Shown here in pieces: positions 16,430 through 25,587 of a stretch of DNA of 64,000 bases; positions within the stretch are counted from its first letter, which is position 1, and every line of letters starts with the position of its first letter. The DNA is taken from positions 47,429-111,428 of the forward strand of contig DHNM01000033.1 in the NCBI GenBank assembly GCA_002409525.1, given 5' to 3'. The notes below the pieces were generated by a model. It worked only from the letters and a program-made list of their open reading frames with translations, made no database searches and was not told where the DNA came from. The position numbers and the translations under genes were made by a program. Source of the DNA: Eubacterium sp. UBA5416. Its GTDB lineage: Bacteria; Bacillota; Clostridia; Lachnospirales; Lachnospiraceae.

Positions 16430-17272
16430 ATGAAAAGTGTTCGGGTAAAGCTGAGAGAATACTTATCTCATGCGAGTAATACAGAAAGAGAAATCATACA
16501 ATTTATTTTGAAAAGTCCTGAGGATGCTTCTGTTATGAGTGTTCGGGAACTGGCCGGGGCAACATTCACATCTCCATCGACAGTTACGAGATTCTGCAAA
16601 AAGACCGGATTTCATGATTATAAGGATTTCCAAAGATCACTGATGTATGAAAATGCCATGCGAAAAGAAGCCATAACAGATAAAAATTCAGAGATTAATA
16701 AGGATGACTCAATCGAACAGCTTGTGAATAAGATTATATACAAAAGTATTGTTTCTCTCGAGGAGACAAAAAGCCTGATTGATTTAGATATTCTTGATGA
16801 CAGTGTATCAGTGATACAAAAAGCGAAGAGAGTTGCCTTTTTTGGAGTGGGAGCATCCCTGCTGGTTGCAAGAGATGCCTATCTAAAATTCATCCGTGTA
16901 GATAAGTCGTGTATTGTGAGTGAGGATTTTCATGTGCAGCTTGTTCAGGCGAAAAATATGAACATCAGGGATGCGGCAGTCATTATCAGTTATTCCGGTA
17001 TGACCAAAGAGATGATTGAATGTGCAGAGATATTGAAAGATAATGGTGTTCCCATTATAGCAGTCACTTGCTATCACGAATCACCACTGGCAAAATTGGC
17101 TGATTATAATTTATATGTGACAGCTACTGAATTTGAATTCAGGACAGGGAAACTGGGATCCAGGATCTCTCAGCTGGCAGTGATCGATATGTTATATGTG
17201 ACTTACGTACAGAGAGATTATGACATATGCATGAGAAATCTGCAAAAGACTTATATTCTAAAGGATAAATAA
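16430..17272 (+). CDS. RpiR/MurR-family transcriptional regulator
   Basis: A 280-residue regulator: N-terminal HTH of the RpiR type (about residues 1-75, with SVRELAGATFTSPSTVTRFCKKTGF) and a C-terminal SIS sugar-phosphate-binding domain (about 125-265, with FFGVGASLLVARDAYLKF and VIISYSGMTKE). It heads the operon and is followed 24 bases later by murQ. In the same position, MurR regulates MurNAc-6-phosphate catabolism, so MurNAc-6-P or GlcNAc-6-P is the expected effector. The start has AAGGA a short distance upstream. Confidence 0.88.
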   Translation: MKSVRVKLREYLSHASNTEREIIQFILKSPEDASVMSVRELAGATFTSPSTVTRFCKKTGFHDYKDFQRSLMYENAMRKEAITDKNSEINKDDSIEQLVNKIIYKSIVSLEETKSLIDLDILDDSVSVIQKAKRVAFFGVGASLLVARDAYLKFIRVDKSCIVSEDFHVQLVQAKNMNIRDAAVIISYSGMTKEMIECAEILKDNGVPIIAVTCYHESPLAKLADYNLYVTATEFEFRTGKLGSRISQLAVIDMLYVTYVQRDYDICMRNLQKTYILKDK

Positions 17273-17296
17273 AAAGTTAGAGGGAGGAAAAGATGA

Positions 17297-18202
17297 ATGC
17301 CCGATTTGGATAAACTGACGACTGAAAAACGAAATGAAGGAACGATGAATCTGGATGAGATGTCCATATATGAAATCATCCGGGTTATGAACGACGAAGA
17401 CCAAAAGGCGCTGGATGCCGTACGTGACGCATTGCCGCAAATTGAAAAGGTCGTGAAGGTGACGACGAAATGTCTGAAAAATAAAGGACGGATTATTTAC
17501 ATAGGGGCGGGTACGAGTGGACGCCTTGGTGTTTTGGACGCAGCAGAATGCCCTCCTACTTTCGGAGTGTCATATGATACAGTGGTTGGCATAATTGCCG
17601 GAGGTGAGAAAGCATTTTTAAAAGCAAAAGAAGGTGCAGAAGATGACACGAATCTTGGTGAGGAGGATCTGATTAAGATAAATTTAAGGCCCAAAGATGT
17701 TGTGATAGGACTGGCAGCAAGTGGAAGAACTCCATATGTTATTGGGGCTTTGAGATATGCAGAAAAAGCCGGGTGCAAGACAGTCTCTATTTCCTGTAAT
17801 GAAAATACTGATATTTCAAGAGAAGCAGATCATCCGATTGAGTTACTCACCGGGCCGGAAGTATTAACCGGATCTACGAGATTAAAGGCGGGAACGGCTG
17901 AAAAGATGGTTTTAAATATGATTTCGACAGCAAGTATGGTAGGAATCGGAAAAGCATATCAGAACTTAATGGTAGACCTTCGGCAGACAAACAAAAAACT
18001 GGTGACAAGAGCAGAAAATATAGTGATGGAGGCAGTCGGCTGCAGCAGGAAAGATGCAAAACTTGCACTGAAAGAGACAGGGGGAGAGGCGAAACTTGCA
18101 ATTACAAAAATGTTGTTAGATTGTGATATAGAGTCTGCCCGTAAATCTTTGGAGCGGGCACATGGTAAAGTGAAAGTTGCCGTTACAAACGGTCCAACAT
18201 AA
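17297..18202 (+). CDS. murQ: N-acetylmuramic acid 6-phosphate etherase
   Basis: A 301-residue SIS-fold etherase that removes the D-lactyl group from MurNAc-6-phosphate, yielding GlcNAc-6-phosphate. The family text is very clear: GAGTSGRLGVLDAAECPPTFG near residues 75-95, GLAASGRTPYVIGAL near 140, and LTGSTRLKAGTAEKMVLNMIST near 195; the C-terminal UBA-like helices are present. Start ATG 17297 was chosen because an earlier ATG at 17293 runs into a stop after six codons; GGGAGG is upstream. With the NamZ and NagZ homologues downstream it anchors the whole operon as peptidoglycan amino-sugar salvage. Confidence 0.95.
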   Translation: MPDLDKLTTEKRNEGTMNLDEMSIYEIIRVMNDEDQKALDAVRDALPQIEKVVKVTTKCLKNKGRIIYIGAGTSGRLGVLDAAECPPTFGVSYDTVVGIIAGGEKAFLKAKEGAEDDTNLGEEDLIKINLRPKDVVIGLAASGRTPYVIGALRYAEKAGCKTVSISCNENTDISREADHPIELLTGPEVLTGSTRLKAGTAEKMVLNMISTASMVGIGKAYQNLMVDLRQTNKKLVTRAENIVMEAVGCSRKDAKLALKETGGEAKLAITKMLLDCDIESARKSLERAHGKVKVAVTNGPT

Positions 18203-18232
18203 AAATATGACAAGTGTACAAGGAGGGTAATT

Positions 18233-19669
18233 ATGAAAGGAAAGAAATTATTGGCTCTGACATTGACGTCTCTTATGGCAGTTTCTTTATTTGCGGGATG
18301 TGGAGGCAGCAATTCGAAAGAAAGTTCTTCAAGCGAAAAGGACAAAAAGAGTGGAGGAAAAAAAGATGTGGTGACAGCACTGCTGCCTCCGGTTTCTGCT
18401 ACATACCAGGAGAAGATCACTTCTTACGTTGATGATTTCAATAAAGAGAATCCAGACATTGAAATCGAGGTTACAACGGCGAGCTGGGAGGATATGACCC
18501 AGAAGCTTGATGTCCAGGTGAATGCAGGTTCTCCACCGGATGTTGCATTTATGGATAGTACCGGAATCAGCAAATATGTGGATACCGGCATGGCTGTGGA
18601 TATATCAAAATATCTGGACGAAAAAGAGATGTCTGATTTTGATGAGAGCGTTATTAATTATTTTAAAAGCGGAGACGGTTTGTACGGACTTCCGGCTTAT
18701 TGTGAAGTCCACTGTATAGGAGGAAATCAGGAGCTTCTTGAAAAAGCGGGAATAGACTGGAGAGAAGTTCAGAAAAGCGGATGGACTTATGATGAATTTC
18801 GTGAGGACATCAAGAAAGGGGTAATAAAAGAAGGGGATCAGGTGAAATCTTATGGATTCCTGTTTGCCTGTGCGGGCATTACCGCAAAAGACTATTTTGG
18901 TATCTTTGTAAAAAATGCCGGTATGCCGGCAGCTTTTGATAAAGACCTGAAATATGCATATACCAGTAAAAAAATGCTCTCTTTCCTGAAAGATTTAAGA
19001 TCTTTGATTGACGACGGATCTATGCCAAAGGAACTCGGTTCTATTGATGCCGGAAAGAGATGGAACATGATGCTTACAGGGCAGACAATGATTACCGGTA
19101 AAGGAATGGCTAATTTTGAAAGGTCAGCAAAAGAGAATACACAAAAATTGGAGAACAAGGACAAAGATGCTGTGGAAGGCAGTATCCCTTTGGAATATAT
19201 CATCCTTCCCGTTCCTGTTTTTGATGGGGGCGAGCAGCAGGCACAGGCAGCGGTAGGTGGATATATGTGTTTTTCAGGGAAGAAAAAATCAGATGAAAAT
19301 CATCTCAAAAATGTTGCAAAGGCCGCTTATTATCTTGCCAGTGGAGAACGTGCCGCCAATACCTGTCAGGAGTTATATCTGAAACCGGTATGCGAAACAG
19401 GGCGTACGGCCAATGATAAACTGCCGCCCATAGAAGGCAGGAATGAGGATAATGAAAAAGCGGCAGATATATTGACGAGTGAAATTGCGGAAGCCAGGCC
19501 TGATATACCGGCGGATAAAGGCGCGAAAGCCATAAAAATTGAAGATGAGGTTATTTCCCCAAAATTCCAGGGACTTCTTTCGGGAGAAGTGACACCGGAA
19601 GAAATGTATCAGGCTATCTTGGATGCAGGCCATGATGCTTTTGGTGAGGAGGATTGTATTTCCGATTAA
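18233..19669 (+). CDS. ABC sugar-binding lipoprotein
   Basis: A 478-residue family 1 extracellular solute-binding protein. A lipoprotein signal peptide ends in LFAG with Cys at residue 23, followed by a Ser/Lys-rich linker; the binding domain starts near residue 45. AAGGAGG precedes the ATG. It lies between murQ and two permease genes, so the ligand is probably a peptidoglycan-derived saccharide such as MurNAc, GlcNAc-MurNAc or MurNAc-GlcNAc. The protein is longer than many sugar-binding proteins. A perfect hairpin after the stop (19680-19704) may keep its mRNA level above that of the permeases. Confidence 0.88.
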   Translation: MKGKKLLALTLTSLMAVSLFAGCGGSNSKESSSSEKDKKSGGKKDVVTALLPPVSATYQEKITSYVDDFNKENPDIEIEVTTASWEDMTQKLDVQVNAGSPPDVAFMDSTGISKYVDTGMAVDISKYLDEKEMSDFDESVINYFKSGDGLYGLPAYCEVHCIGGNQELLEKAGIDWREVQKSGWTYDEFREDIKKGVIKEGDQVKSYGFLFACAGITAKDYFGIFVKNAGMPAAFDKDLKYAYTSKKMLSFLKDLRSLIDDGSMPKELGSIDAGKRWNMMLTGQTMITGKGMANFERSAKENTQKLENKDKDAVEGSIPLEYIILPVPVFDGGEQQAQAAVGGYMCFSGKKKSDENHLKNVAKAAYYLASGERAANTCQELYLKPVCETGRTANDKLPPIEGRNEDNEKAADILTSEIAEARPDIPADKGAKAIKIEDEVISPKFQGLLSGEVTPEEMYQAILDAGHDAFGEEDCISD

Positions 19670-19679
19670 CAATGATTGA

Positions 19680-19704
19680 CGACTGCTGCTTTAAGCAGCA
19701 GTCG
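19680..19704 (+). promoter_or_regulatory. intercistronic hairpin between binding protein and permeases
   Basis: CGACTGCTGCTT (19680-19691) and AAGCAGCAGTCG (19693-19704) form a perfect 12-pair stem with a central T. No T tract follows, so it is more likely an mRNA-stabilising or partial-termination element than a terminator, as often found after ABC binding-protein genes. Confidence 0.65.
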
Positions 19705-19723
19705 ATAAGAAAGGCGCCGGACA

Positions 19724-20599
19724 ATGAAAAAATTGAGGAAAGAAGCGAAATGGGGTTATATATTTATCTTAGTACCGATGGGTACGTTCATCGTGTTTAC
19801 ACTTTATCCGATTATTTCAGCCGCAGTGATCAGCTTTCAGAGATACAAACCGATAGGTTCTGAGTGGATCGGACTGGAAAATTATATCCATACTTTTAAA
19901 AACAATCTGTTTTACAAAGCTCTAAAGAATACAGTTGTATATTCCGTTGCAACGGTTCCGCTGTCCATGCTGATTTCTTTTTTGATTTCGATTATGATCA
20001 TTCCGTTTAGAAAGAGGATCCAGTCTGCTTTTAAAGCGGCATACTATCTTCCCGCAATCGCATCCGGAGTTGCTCTGTCCTTTGTATGGAAATGGATATA
20101 CGATCCGCTGCCATCTGGATTGTTGAACAGTGTTTTGAGAGTTTTTGGAATTTCAAATCAGAACTGGCTGGGAAGCAAAAAGACAGCAATGCTTTCGCTG
20201 GTTATTATGGCCGTTTTTGCAGGCCTGGGTCAGAACATTATTATTTATATAGCAGCGCTGCTGGGAATTGACTCAACCTTTTATGAAGCTGCGGACATTG
20301 ACGGAGCAACCTTCTTCCAAAAAATCAGATATGTTGTCTGGCCGATGGTAAAACCTACCTCTGTATTTCTGGCAATTACTGGTGTAATCAATGGTTTCCA
20401 GTCATTTCAGAATGCGTATCTGATGACCGGAGGCGGCCCGGATAATGCTACTACGATGGCAGGCCTGCTGATATTCAATCGTGCTTTTTCATATTTTGAG
20501 TACGGCGAGGCTTGTGCACAGGCATTGATTTTGGCTGCGATCATCGCTGTGTTTGCTATGATACAGTTTAAGGTAAGCTCAAATGATGTCGAATACTAG
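19724..20599 (+). CDS. ABC sugar permease, MalF/UgpA type
   Basis: A 291-residue inner-membrane permease with six membrane segments and the EAA loop EAADIDGATFFQKIRYVVWP near residue 190, which docks the ATPase. It pairs with the next permease. No ATPase gene is present in the operon; gut Firmicutes commonly share an MsmK-type ATPase among several sugar importers, which is the likely arrangement here. Substrate inferred from context to be a peptidoglycan saccharide. Confidence 0.9.
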   Translation: MKKLRKEAKWGYIFILVPMGTFIVFTLYPIISAAVISFQRYKPIGSEWIGLENYIHTFKNNLFYKALKNTVVYSVATVPLSMLISFLISIMIIPFRKRIQSAFKAAYYLPAIASGVALSFVWKWIYDPLPSGLLNSVLRVFGISNQNWLGSKKTAMLSLVIMAVFAGLGQNIIIYIAALLGIDSTFYEAADIDGATFFQKIRYVVWPMVKPTSVFLAITGVINGFQSFQNAYLMTGGGPDNATTMAGLLIFNRAFSYFEYGEACAQALILAAIIAVFAMIQFKVSSNDVEY

Positions 20600-20612
20600 A
20601 TGGGAGGAGAAT

Positions 20613-21476
20613 ATGGGCTTATATAAAAGATATGGGAGTAAAGAAAAGTATAAAGAAGGTATCAGAAATATACTACTTGCTATTATACTGGTTTTTATTG
20701 CAGTTATCACACTGTTTCCAATTTATTATATGATTGTTTCATCATTTGGAGCACCGACAGAAGCCGGCGGGGCAAGCTATTCGCTGATTCCAAGATCATT
20801 TACACTCGACTCGTATCAGTTTTTCTTTTCATACAGTGCTTATTCCTTTCGCTGGATATTGAATTCACTGATTGTCGCGGCGGTTGTTACGGTAAGCAAC
20901 GTTATATTTGCGACGCTTGCGGGATATGCGTTTGCAAAACTTCGTTTTCCGGGATGCCGTATTTTTTTCTTTATATTTCTGGTAGCAATGATGGTTCCGT
21001 ATCAGGTGACGCAGGTTCCCTTATACATCCTGGTTGTAAATGTGTTGAATATACAAGACACGTATACGGCGTTGATTGCCCCTTCTATTGTTACCTGCTA
21101 CAATGTATTTCTTGCAAAACAATTCTTCACATCTCTCCCGACCTCAATTTTGGAGGCGGCACAGATAGAAGGGTGCAGCCAGCCCATGATTGTTTTAAAG
21201 ATTGTCATTCCGCTTTCTAAGACAATTCTTTCCGTTATGGCAATCATGACATTTCTGGGACAATGGAATAACTTCTTCTGGCCTTTCCTGGTTTCGAATA
21301 CAGAGAAGATGCAGACAATACAGGTCGGACTGAAAAACTTTAGTTTTGCCAACACCACATATTTTGCACCTATGATGGCAGGCGCAACAATTTCAGCACT
21401 GCCAATGTTTATATTGTTCTTTTCGCTGCAAAAATACTTTCTGGAAGGAGTGACCGTGGGAGCGGTCAAAGGTTAG
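20613..21476 (+). CDS. ABC sugar permease, MalG/UgpE type
   Basis: A 287-residue permease with six membrane segments and the EAA loop EAAQIEGCSQPMIVLKIVIP in its C-terminal third. Start ATG 20613 is chosen because GGGAGGAG lies directly upstream, 14 bases after the previous stop; a longer frame from 20583 overlaps the first permease without a ribosome site. The end VTVGAVKG is typical of the MalG group. Partner of 19724-20599. Confidence 0.9.
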   Translation: MGLYKRYGSKEKYKEGIRNILLAIILVFIAVITLFPIYYMIVSSFGAPTEAGGASYSLIPRSFTLDSYQFFFSYSAYSFRWILNSLIVAAVVTVSNVIFATLAGYAFAKLRFPGCRIFFFIFLVAMMVPYQVTQVPLYILVVNVLNIQDTYTALIAPSIVTCYNVFLAKQFFTSLPTSILEAAQIEGCSQPMIVLKIVIPLSKTILSVMAIMTFLGQWNNFFWPFLVSNTEKMQTIQVGLKNFSFANTTYFAPMMAGATISALPMFILFFSLQKYFLEGVTVGAVKG

Positions 21477-21481
21477 TTACT

Positions 21482-22411
21482 ATGCAGAAAAATGATACGT
21501 ATATCTTGGGAATTGATGGCGGTGGAACGAGAACGGTAATCTGCGTTGCAGATGAGAGATACAATATCCTACATAGATTCGAGTCGGGAGCTCTCAACGT
21601 CAATGGACAGACGGTCAGCCGGCTGCGTGAAACTATTGGGAAGATTCATCAACAACTTAAACAATTGAATTTTAAATCAGACTATTGCATAGAAATAGGC
21701 ATTGGCTGTGCCGGGATCACAAATCCGGATGCATCAAAGCTTTTATGCCAACAGTTTCAGTCCTTCGGTTTTCAATGTCCAATCCGAATATTCGGGGATC
21801 ATGAGACAGCACTCGCTGCTGCTTTTTGGGAATATCATGGGATCATCTTAATTGCAGGTACGGGATCTATTTGTTATGGCAGAGCTTCCGATGGCAGAGA
21901 ATTTCGATCCGGTGGATATGGATATCTGATCGATGACGCAGGAAGTGCATATAAGATTGCAAGAGACATGCTTTTGGCGGTGGTCAGGGAAAATGATTTC
22001 AGAGGAGAACAAACGATACTGAAAGATTTGATATTACAGAAGATGGATCTGGAAAGTGTTGAACAATTGATTGGAGTTATATATAGGTCGAAGAGTCCCA
22101 AAAGTCAAATTGCTTCCCTGGCACCGTTACTTGAAATAGCTGTAAGATCGGGAGATCAGGCGGCCATTGATATAGAGAGAAATAATGCAGATGAATTGGT
22201 AAAACTTGTCGTCTCTGTAGCAGATAGAATGCCGGAGGAGAAAGATGTAGCTTTTTCCGGGAGCGTTTTAATCAGGAATTCCAGATTATCGGATCTTGTA
22301 TCTAAGGCTCTGAAAAAGTATGATACTTCTTTTCATATCTTTATAAATTTACATGAACCTGCAGAAGGAGCCATTCGACTGCTGGAGAAAGGAAAGACAG
22401 GTGGGTGCTGA
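21482..22411 (+). CDS. BadF/BadG-family kinase, MurK/NagK-like
   Basis: A 309-residue sugar kinase of the ASKHA fold. The phosphate-1 motif GIDGGGTRT lies at residues 10-18, followed by IGCAGITNPDA, GDHETALAAAF and GTGSICYG. In Clostridium the MurK kinase (MurNAc/GlcNAc kinase) belongs to this family, and it sits in a similar salvage context; the enzyme here would phosphorylate MurNAc and/or GlcNAc at O6 after import, feeding MurQ. It starts five bases after the permease stop. The ROK gene overlaps its end. Confidence 0.82.
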   Translation: MQKNDTYILGIDGGGTRTVICVADERYNILHRFESGALNVNGQTVSRLRETIGKIHQQLKQLNFKSDYCIEIGIGCAGITNPDASKLLCQQFQSFGFQCPIRIFGDHETALAAAFWEYHGIILIAGTGSICYGRASDGREFRSGGYGYLIDDAGSAYKIARDMLLAVVRENDFRGEQTILKDLILQKMDLESVEQLIGVIYRSKSPKSQIASLAPLLEIAVRSGDQAAIDIERNNADELVKLVVSVADRMPEEKDVAFSGSVLIRNSRLSDLVSKALKKYDTSFHIFINLHEPAEGAIRLLEKGKTGGC

Positions 22412-23282
22412 CAGATTTTTAACCATTGATGTGGGCGGAACATTTATCAAATATAGTATTATGGATCAAGACTATCAGATCTTTGACGATGGCAGTCTGG
22501 CAACATGCAGGGATCCAAATGAATTTCTGGAGCAATTAAAGAAACTGGTTCTGCATTATAAAGATCAAGTGGAAGGTGCAGCGGTATGCATTGCCGGTTT
22601 TATTGATCCGCTTACCGGTGTCAATTCCGATTACAGTGTGGGCTTAAATTTCAGATCTTTTAACTTAAAGAAGGAGCTGTCTGAAACCGGAGAATTCCCG
22701 GTAATACTTGAAAATGATTGTAATTGTGCTGTGATTGGTGAGATGACTGCAGGGGCTGCCAGAGGAATGAGTGACATCGCGTTATTAACTTTTGGCACCG
22801 GAATCGGAGGAGCTGTTGCATTAAACGGAAAGTTATATCGAGGAAGGCACAATAAGGCGGGAGAAGCCGGTTTCATGAAGTTCTATTGTTCGGATTCTAA
22901 AAAATCAGAATCCATGGAAAGCATTGGAGCGACATCGGTGCTTGTGAAAGAGGTGTCCGCAGCGCTGCACCATACAGTCGATGGGATTTATATTTTTGAA
23001 CACCTGAATCAGGAAAAGATAAATGAGATCTATTCTTCCTGGATCCAAAAAGCAGCTGTCCTAACGGGAAATGCAGCGGTGCTGCTTGATCCGGAAGTTG
23101 TTTTAATTGGTGGAGGCATCTGCAGACAGGAGCGTTTTATCCATGATCTGCGTTCTGGGATATATCAGATTTTTCCACATCTTGAGAAATATACAGAGAT
23201 AAAAGCGTGTGAAACGGGGAATCATGCCGGAAGGATTGGTGCTCTTTTTCTGCTTTTAGAAAAATATGGGAGGGATAATTGA
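22401..23282 (+). CDS. ROK-family sugar kinase
   Basis: About 293 residues, starting from GTG 22401, which has GGAGAAAGG upstream and overlaps the BadF-family stop by 11 bases; the open frame continues further up but inside that gene. ASKHA motifs: TIDVGGTFIKYSI at the N-terminus, ENDCNCAVIGE and FGTGIGGAVALNGKLYRG in the middle. The usual ROK zinc-binding pattern CxCGxxGCxE is not seen after HNKAGEAGFM, which is atypical. Probably a second amino-sugar or hexose kinase supplying a 6-phosphate substrate for the GH4 enzyme next to it. Confidence 0.8.
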   Translation: MGADRFLTIDVGGTFIKYSIMDQDYQIFDDGSLATCRDPNEFLEQLKKLVLHYKDQVEGAAVCIAGFIDPLTGVNSDYSVGLNFRSFNLKKELSETGEFPVILENDCNCAVIGEMTAGAARGMSDIALLTFGTGIGGAVALNGKLYRGRHNKAGEAGFMKFYCSDSKKSESMESIGATSVLVKEVSAALHHTVDGIYIFEHLNQEKINEIYSSWIQKAAVLTGNAAVLLDPEVVLIGGGICRQERFIHDLRSGIYQIFPHLEKYTEIKACETGNHAGRIGALFLLLEKYGRDN

Positions 23283-24595
23283 TGAAAAACAATCTGAAAA
23301 TAGCAACGATCGGAGGGGGATCCAGTTATACACCTGAGTTGATCGAGGGTTTTTTAAAAAGATATGATACACTTCCGGTCAGAGAACTATGGCTCGTTGA
23401 TGTGCCTGAAGGGGAACAGAAGATGCAGATCGTTGCCGGTCTGGCACGCCGTATGGTCAAAAGGGAAGGCATGCCGATGGAAATTCATACAACGCTGAAT
23501 CGCCGGGAAGCCCTTGAAGGTGCGGATTTTGTGACAACACAACTGCGTGTAGGACAGCTGCAGGCAAGAATCAAGGATGAAAGGATACCGATTTCTCATG
23601 GTATCCTGGGACAGGAGACAAATGGTGCGGGCGGCCTTTTTAATGGTCTTAGAACGATTCCTGTTATTATGGATATCTGTAAAGATATGCAGGAACTCTG
23701 CCCCAAAGCCTGGCTGATTAATTTTACGAATCCTGTGGGGATGGTTATGGAAGGGATTCATAAATATACAGATTTTAATAAGATCATCGGACTGTGTAAT
23801 GTTCCGATCGGAATGCATCGCGCGATCGCAGATCTTCTGGGCAGGTCAATGGACGAGGTGAAAGTTACATTTGGCGGATTAAATCACATGGTTTTTGCAA
23901 CAAAAGTAGTGGTGGATGGAAATGATGTGACAAGAGAAGTCCTGAGATTATGGGGAGAGCAGAGTGTAAAAAATATAAAAGGAATTCGGTGGAATCCGTA
24001 TTTTATTGATGAATTGGGTGTTCTGCCCTGTTCTTACCACAGGTACTATTATATGACAAAAGAGTATCTGAAAGAAGAAGAGGAAAAGTTCAAAAAGCAT
24101 GAGGTCAGAGCCGAGTTTGTAAAAGGAATAGAGAATCAGTTGTTTGAACTGTACAAAGATCCAAAACTGGACCATAAACCAAAATTACTCGAAGAAAGAG
24201 GAGGCGCTTACTATAGCGATGCCGCATGCAGTTTGATCAATTCTTTATATAATGATAAAGGTGATATACAGGTTGTCAATACGGTAAATCACGGCGCAAT
24301 CAAGAATTTTGAAGAGGATGAGATCGTCGAGGTGAGCTGCAAAATTACGAAGGATGGTCCGATCCCTGTTGACGTCGGCACACTGCCAAAGGCTGTAAAT
24401 GGATTGGTGCAGCAGATAAAATCATTCGAAACAGTGGGAAGTGCGGCGGCAGTTACAGGCAGCAGAAAAAAAGCTCTGCTGGCTTTGATGATAAATCCGC
24501 TGGTTATGTCTCAGAAAACAGCCGAAATCGTCCTGGATGAACTATTGGCCGCGCATAAAGAGTATCTTCCGAAATTTTTCAAAGAGGAGATTTAA
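23282..24595 (+). CDS. GH4 family 6-phospho-glycosidase
   Basis: A 437-residue NAD- and metal-dependent glycoside hydrolase of family 4. The dinucleotide motif GGGSSYTPELIEGF is at residues 11-24, the metal Cys lies in GLCNVPIG near 171, and the His in GLNHMVF near 201; QETNGAGG is also family-typical. It resembles the 6-phospho-beta-glucosidase branch (LicH/CelF). GH4 enzymes cleave 6-phosphorylated disaccharides by transient oxidation at C3. In this operon a plausible substrate is a phosphorylated GlcNAc/MurNAc disaccharide made by one of the two kinases, but this is inference. ATG 23282 overlaps the ROK stop (TGATG) and GGGAGGG precedes it. Confidence 0.88.
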   Translation: MKNNLKIATIGGGSSYTPELIEGFLKRYDTLPVRELWLVDVPEGEQKMQIVAGLARRMVKREGMPMEIHTTLNRREALEGADFVTTQLRVGQLQARIKDERIPISHGILGQETNGAGGLFNGLRTIPVIMDICKDMQELCPKAWLINFTNPVGMVMEGIHKYTDFNKIIGLCNVPIGMHRAIADLLGRSMDEVKVTFGGLNHMVFATKVVVDGNDVTREVLRLWGEQSVKNIKGIRWNPYFIDELGVLPCSYHRYYYMTKEYLKEEEEKFKKHEVRAEFVKGIENQLFELYKDPKLDHKPKLLEERGGAYYSDAACSLINSLYNDKGDIQVVNTVNHGAIKNFEEDEIVEVSCKITKDGPIPVDVGTLPKAVNGLVQQIKSFETVGSAAAVTGSRKKALLALMINPLVMSQKTAEIVLDELLAAHKEYLPKFFKEEI

Positions 24596-24597
24596 AG

Positions 24598-25587
24598 ATG
24601 GAGTTTATTCAGATACCAAAAGACTCCCCGGAGATTCTTAAGGCATATCGTCTGTTTCGGAATGCTGTGAGAGATGGCGATATCCTCTGCAAAGAGATTT
24701 GCCGGGAGGAATTTCAGTCGAAATTCATAGATCGTGAAAACGGGATAGCAAAAGTCAATATAATTGAAAAAGAAGGATGGGCATTTGCCTCGGGCTGTAT
24801 CGATCAAAAAATGGGAAAGAGTTATATAACAATGGTTACCGTGGAACGATCAAAGCGGCGAAAAGGTCTTGGACGAAAGATCCTATATAAATTAGAGGAA
24901 GAACTTTCAGAGATTGATCATAAGTCTGATTTTGAGATCTCATTTTTTAATCCCATGAGTCTTAAATGGCTGCTTCCGGAGAAAAATGGTGTGGAGCATC
25001 CGAATATGCCGGGAGTTGATGTCAGTTCCGCAGCATATCTTTTCTTCAAAAACTGTGGATATCGTGATTTTGCAATGCAGAACAGCTATTACATTTCTCT
25101 GAATCATTATGAGTATCCATCAGAAATGGCAGCAAATAAAAAGAAACTGTTACAGGATGAATTTACATTAGAAAGATACCATGAATCATTACATTCAGGC
25201 ATGGCTGATATGATGCGTAAATTTGGAAATCCTTTATGGGAGAAAGAGATTCTGGAGGAACCTTCTATAGACCATGGTGGCCGGCCGATTCTAGTTCCCG
25301 TATATGCAGACCGAGTCTGCGGCTTCACCGGTCCTTTAGATGTTGAAAAAACCGGAAGAGGATATTTCGCCGGTATTGGAACGGATCCTGATTTTCGAGG
25401 TCATGGTTTGGCAAAACTGATGTTTTGTGAGCTGTGTAGTGAACTGAAGAAATTAGGAGCAGAATATATGACATTGTTTACAGGGGAACAGAATCCTGCA
25501 AGAAATATATATGAAGCAGCCGGATTTCATATTGTCAGATCCTGGGCTGATATGAGAAAAACGCATAAGGAGGATGTATTACGATGA
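24598..25587 (+). CDS. tandem-GNAT acetyltransferase
   Basis: A 329-residue protein with two GNAT-like domains: residues about 1-150, with the acetyl-CoA loop RSKRRKGLGRKIL, and about 180-325, with DPDFRGHGLAKLM and the GNAT ending NPARNIYEAAGFHIV. It begins two bases after the GH4 stop and overlaps the PIG-L deacetylase gene by four bases. An acetyltransferase and a deacetylase side by side in an amino-sugar operon suggest that the N-acetyl group of a muropeptide sugar is removed or re-added, but the acceptor is unknown. Confidence 0.82.
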   Translation: MEFIQIPKDSPEILKAYRLFRNAVRDGDILCKEICREEFQSKFIDRENGIAKVNIIEKEGWAFASGCIDQKMGKSYITMVTVERSKRRKGLGRKILYKLEEELSEIDHKSDFEISFFNPMSLKWLLPEKNGVEHPNMPGVDVSSAAYLFFKNCGYRDFAMQNSYYISLNHYEYPSEMAANKKKLLQDEFTLERYHESLHSGMADMMRKFGNPLWEKEILEEPSIDHGGRPILVPVYADRVCGFTGPLDVEKTGRGYFAGIGTDPDFRGHGLAKLMFCELCSELKKLGAEYMTLFTGEQNPARNIYEAAGFHIVRSWADMRKTHKEDVLR

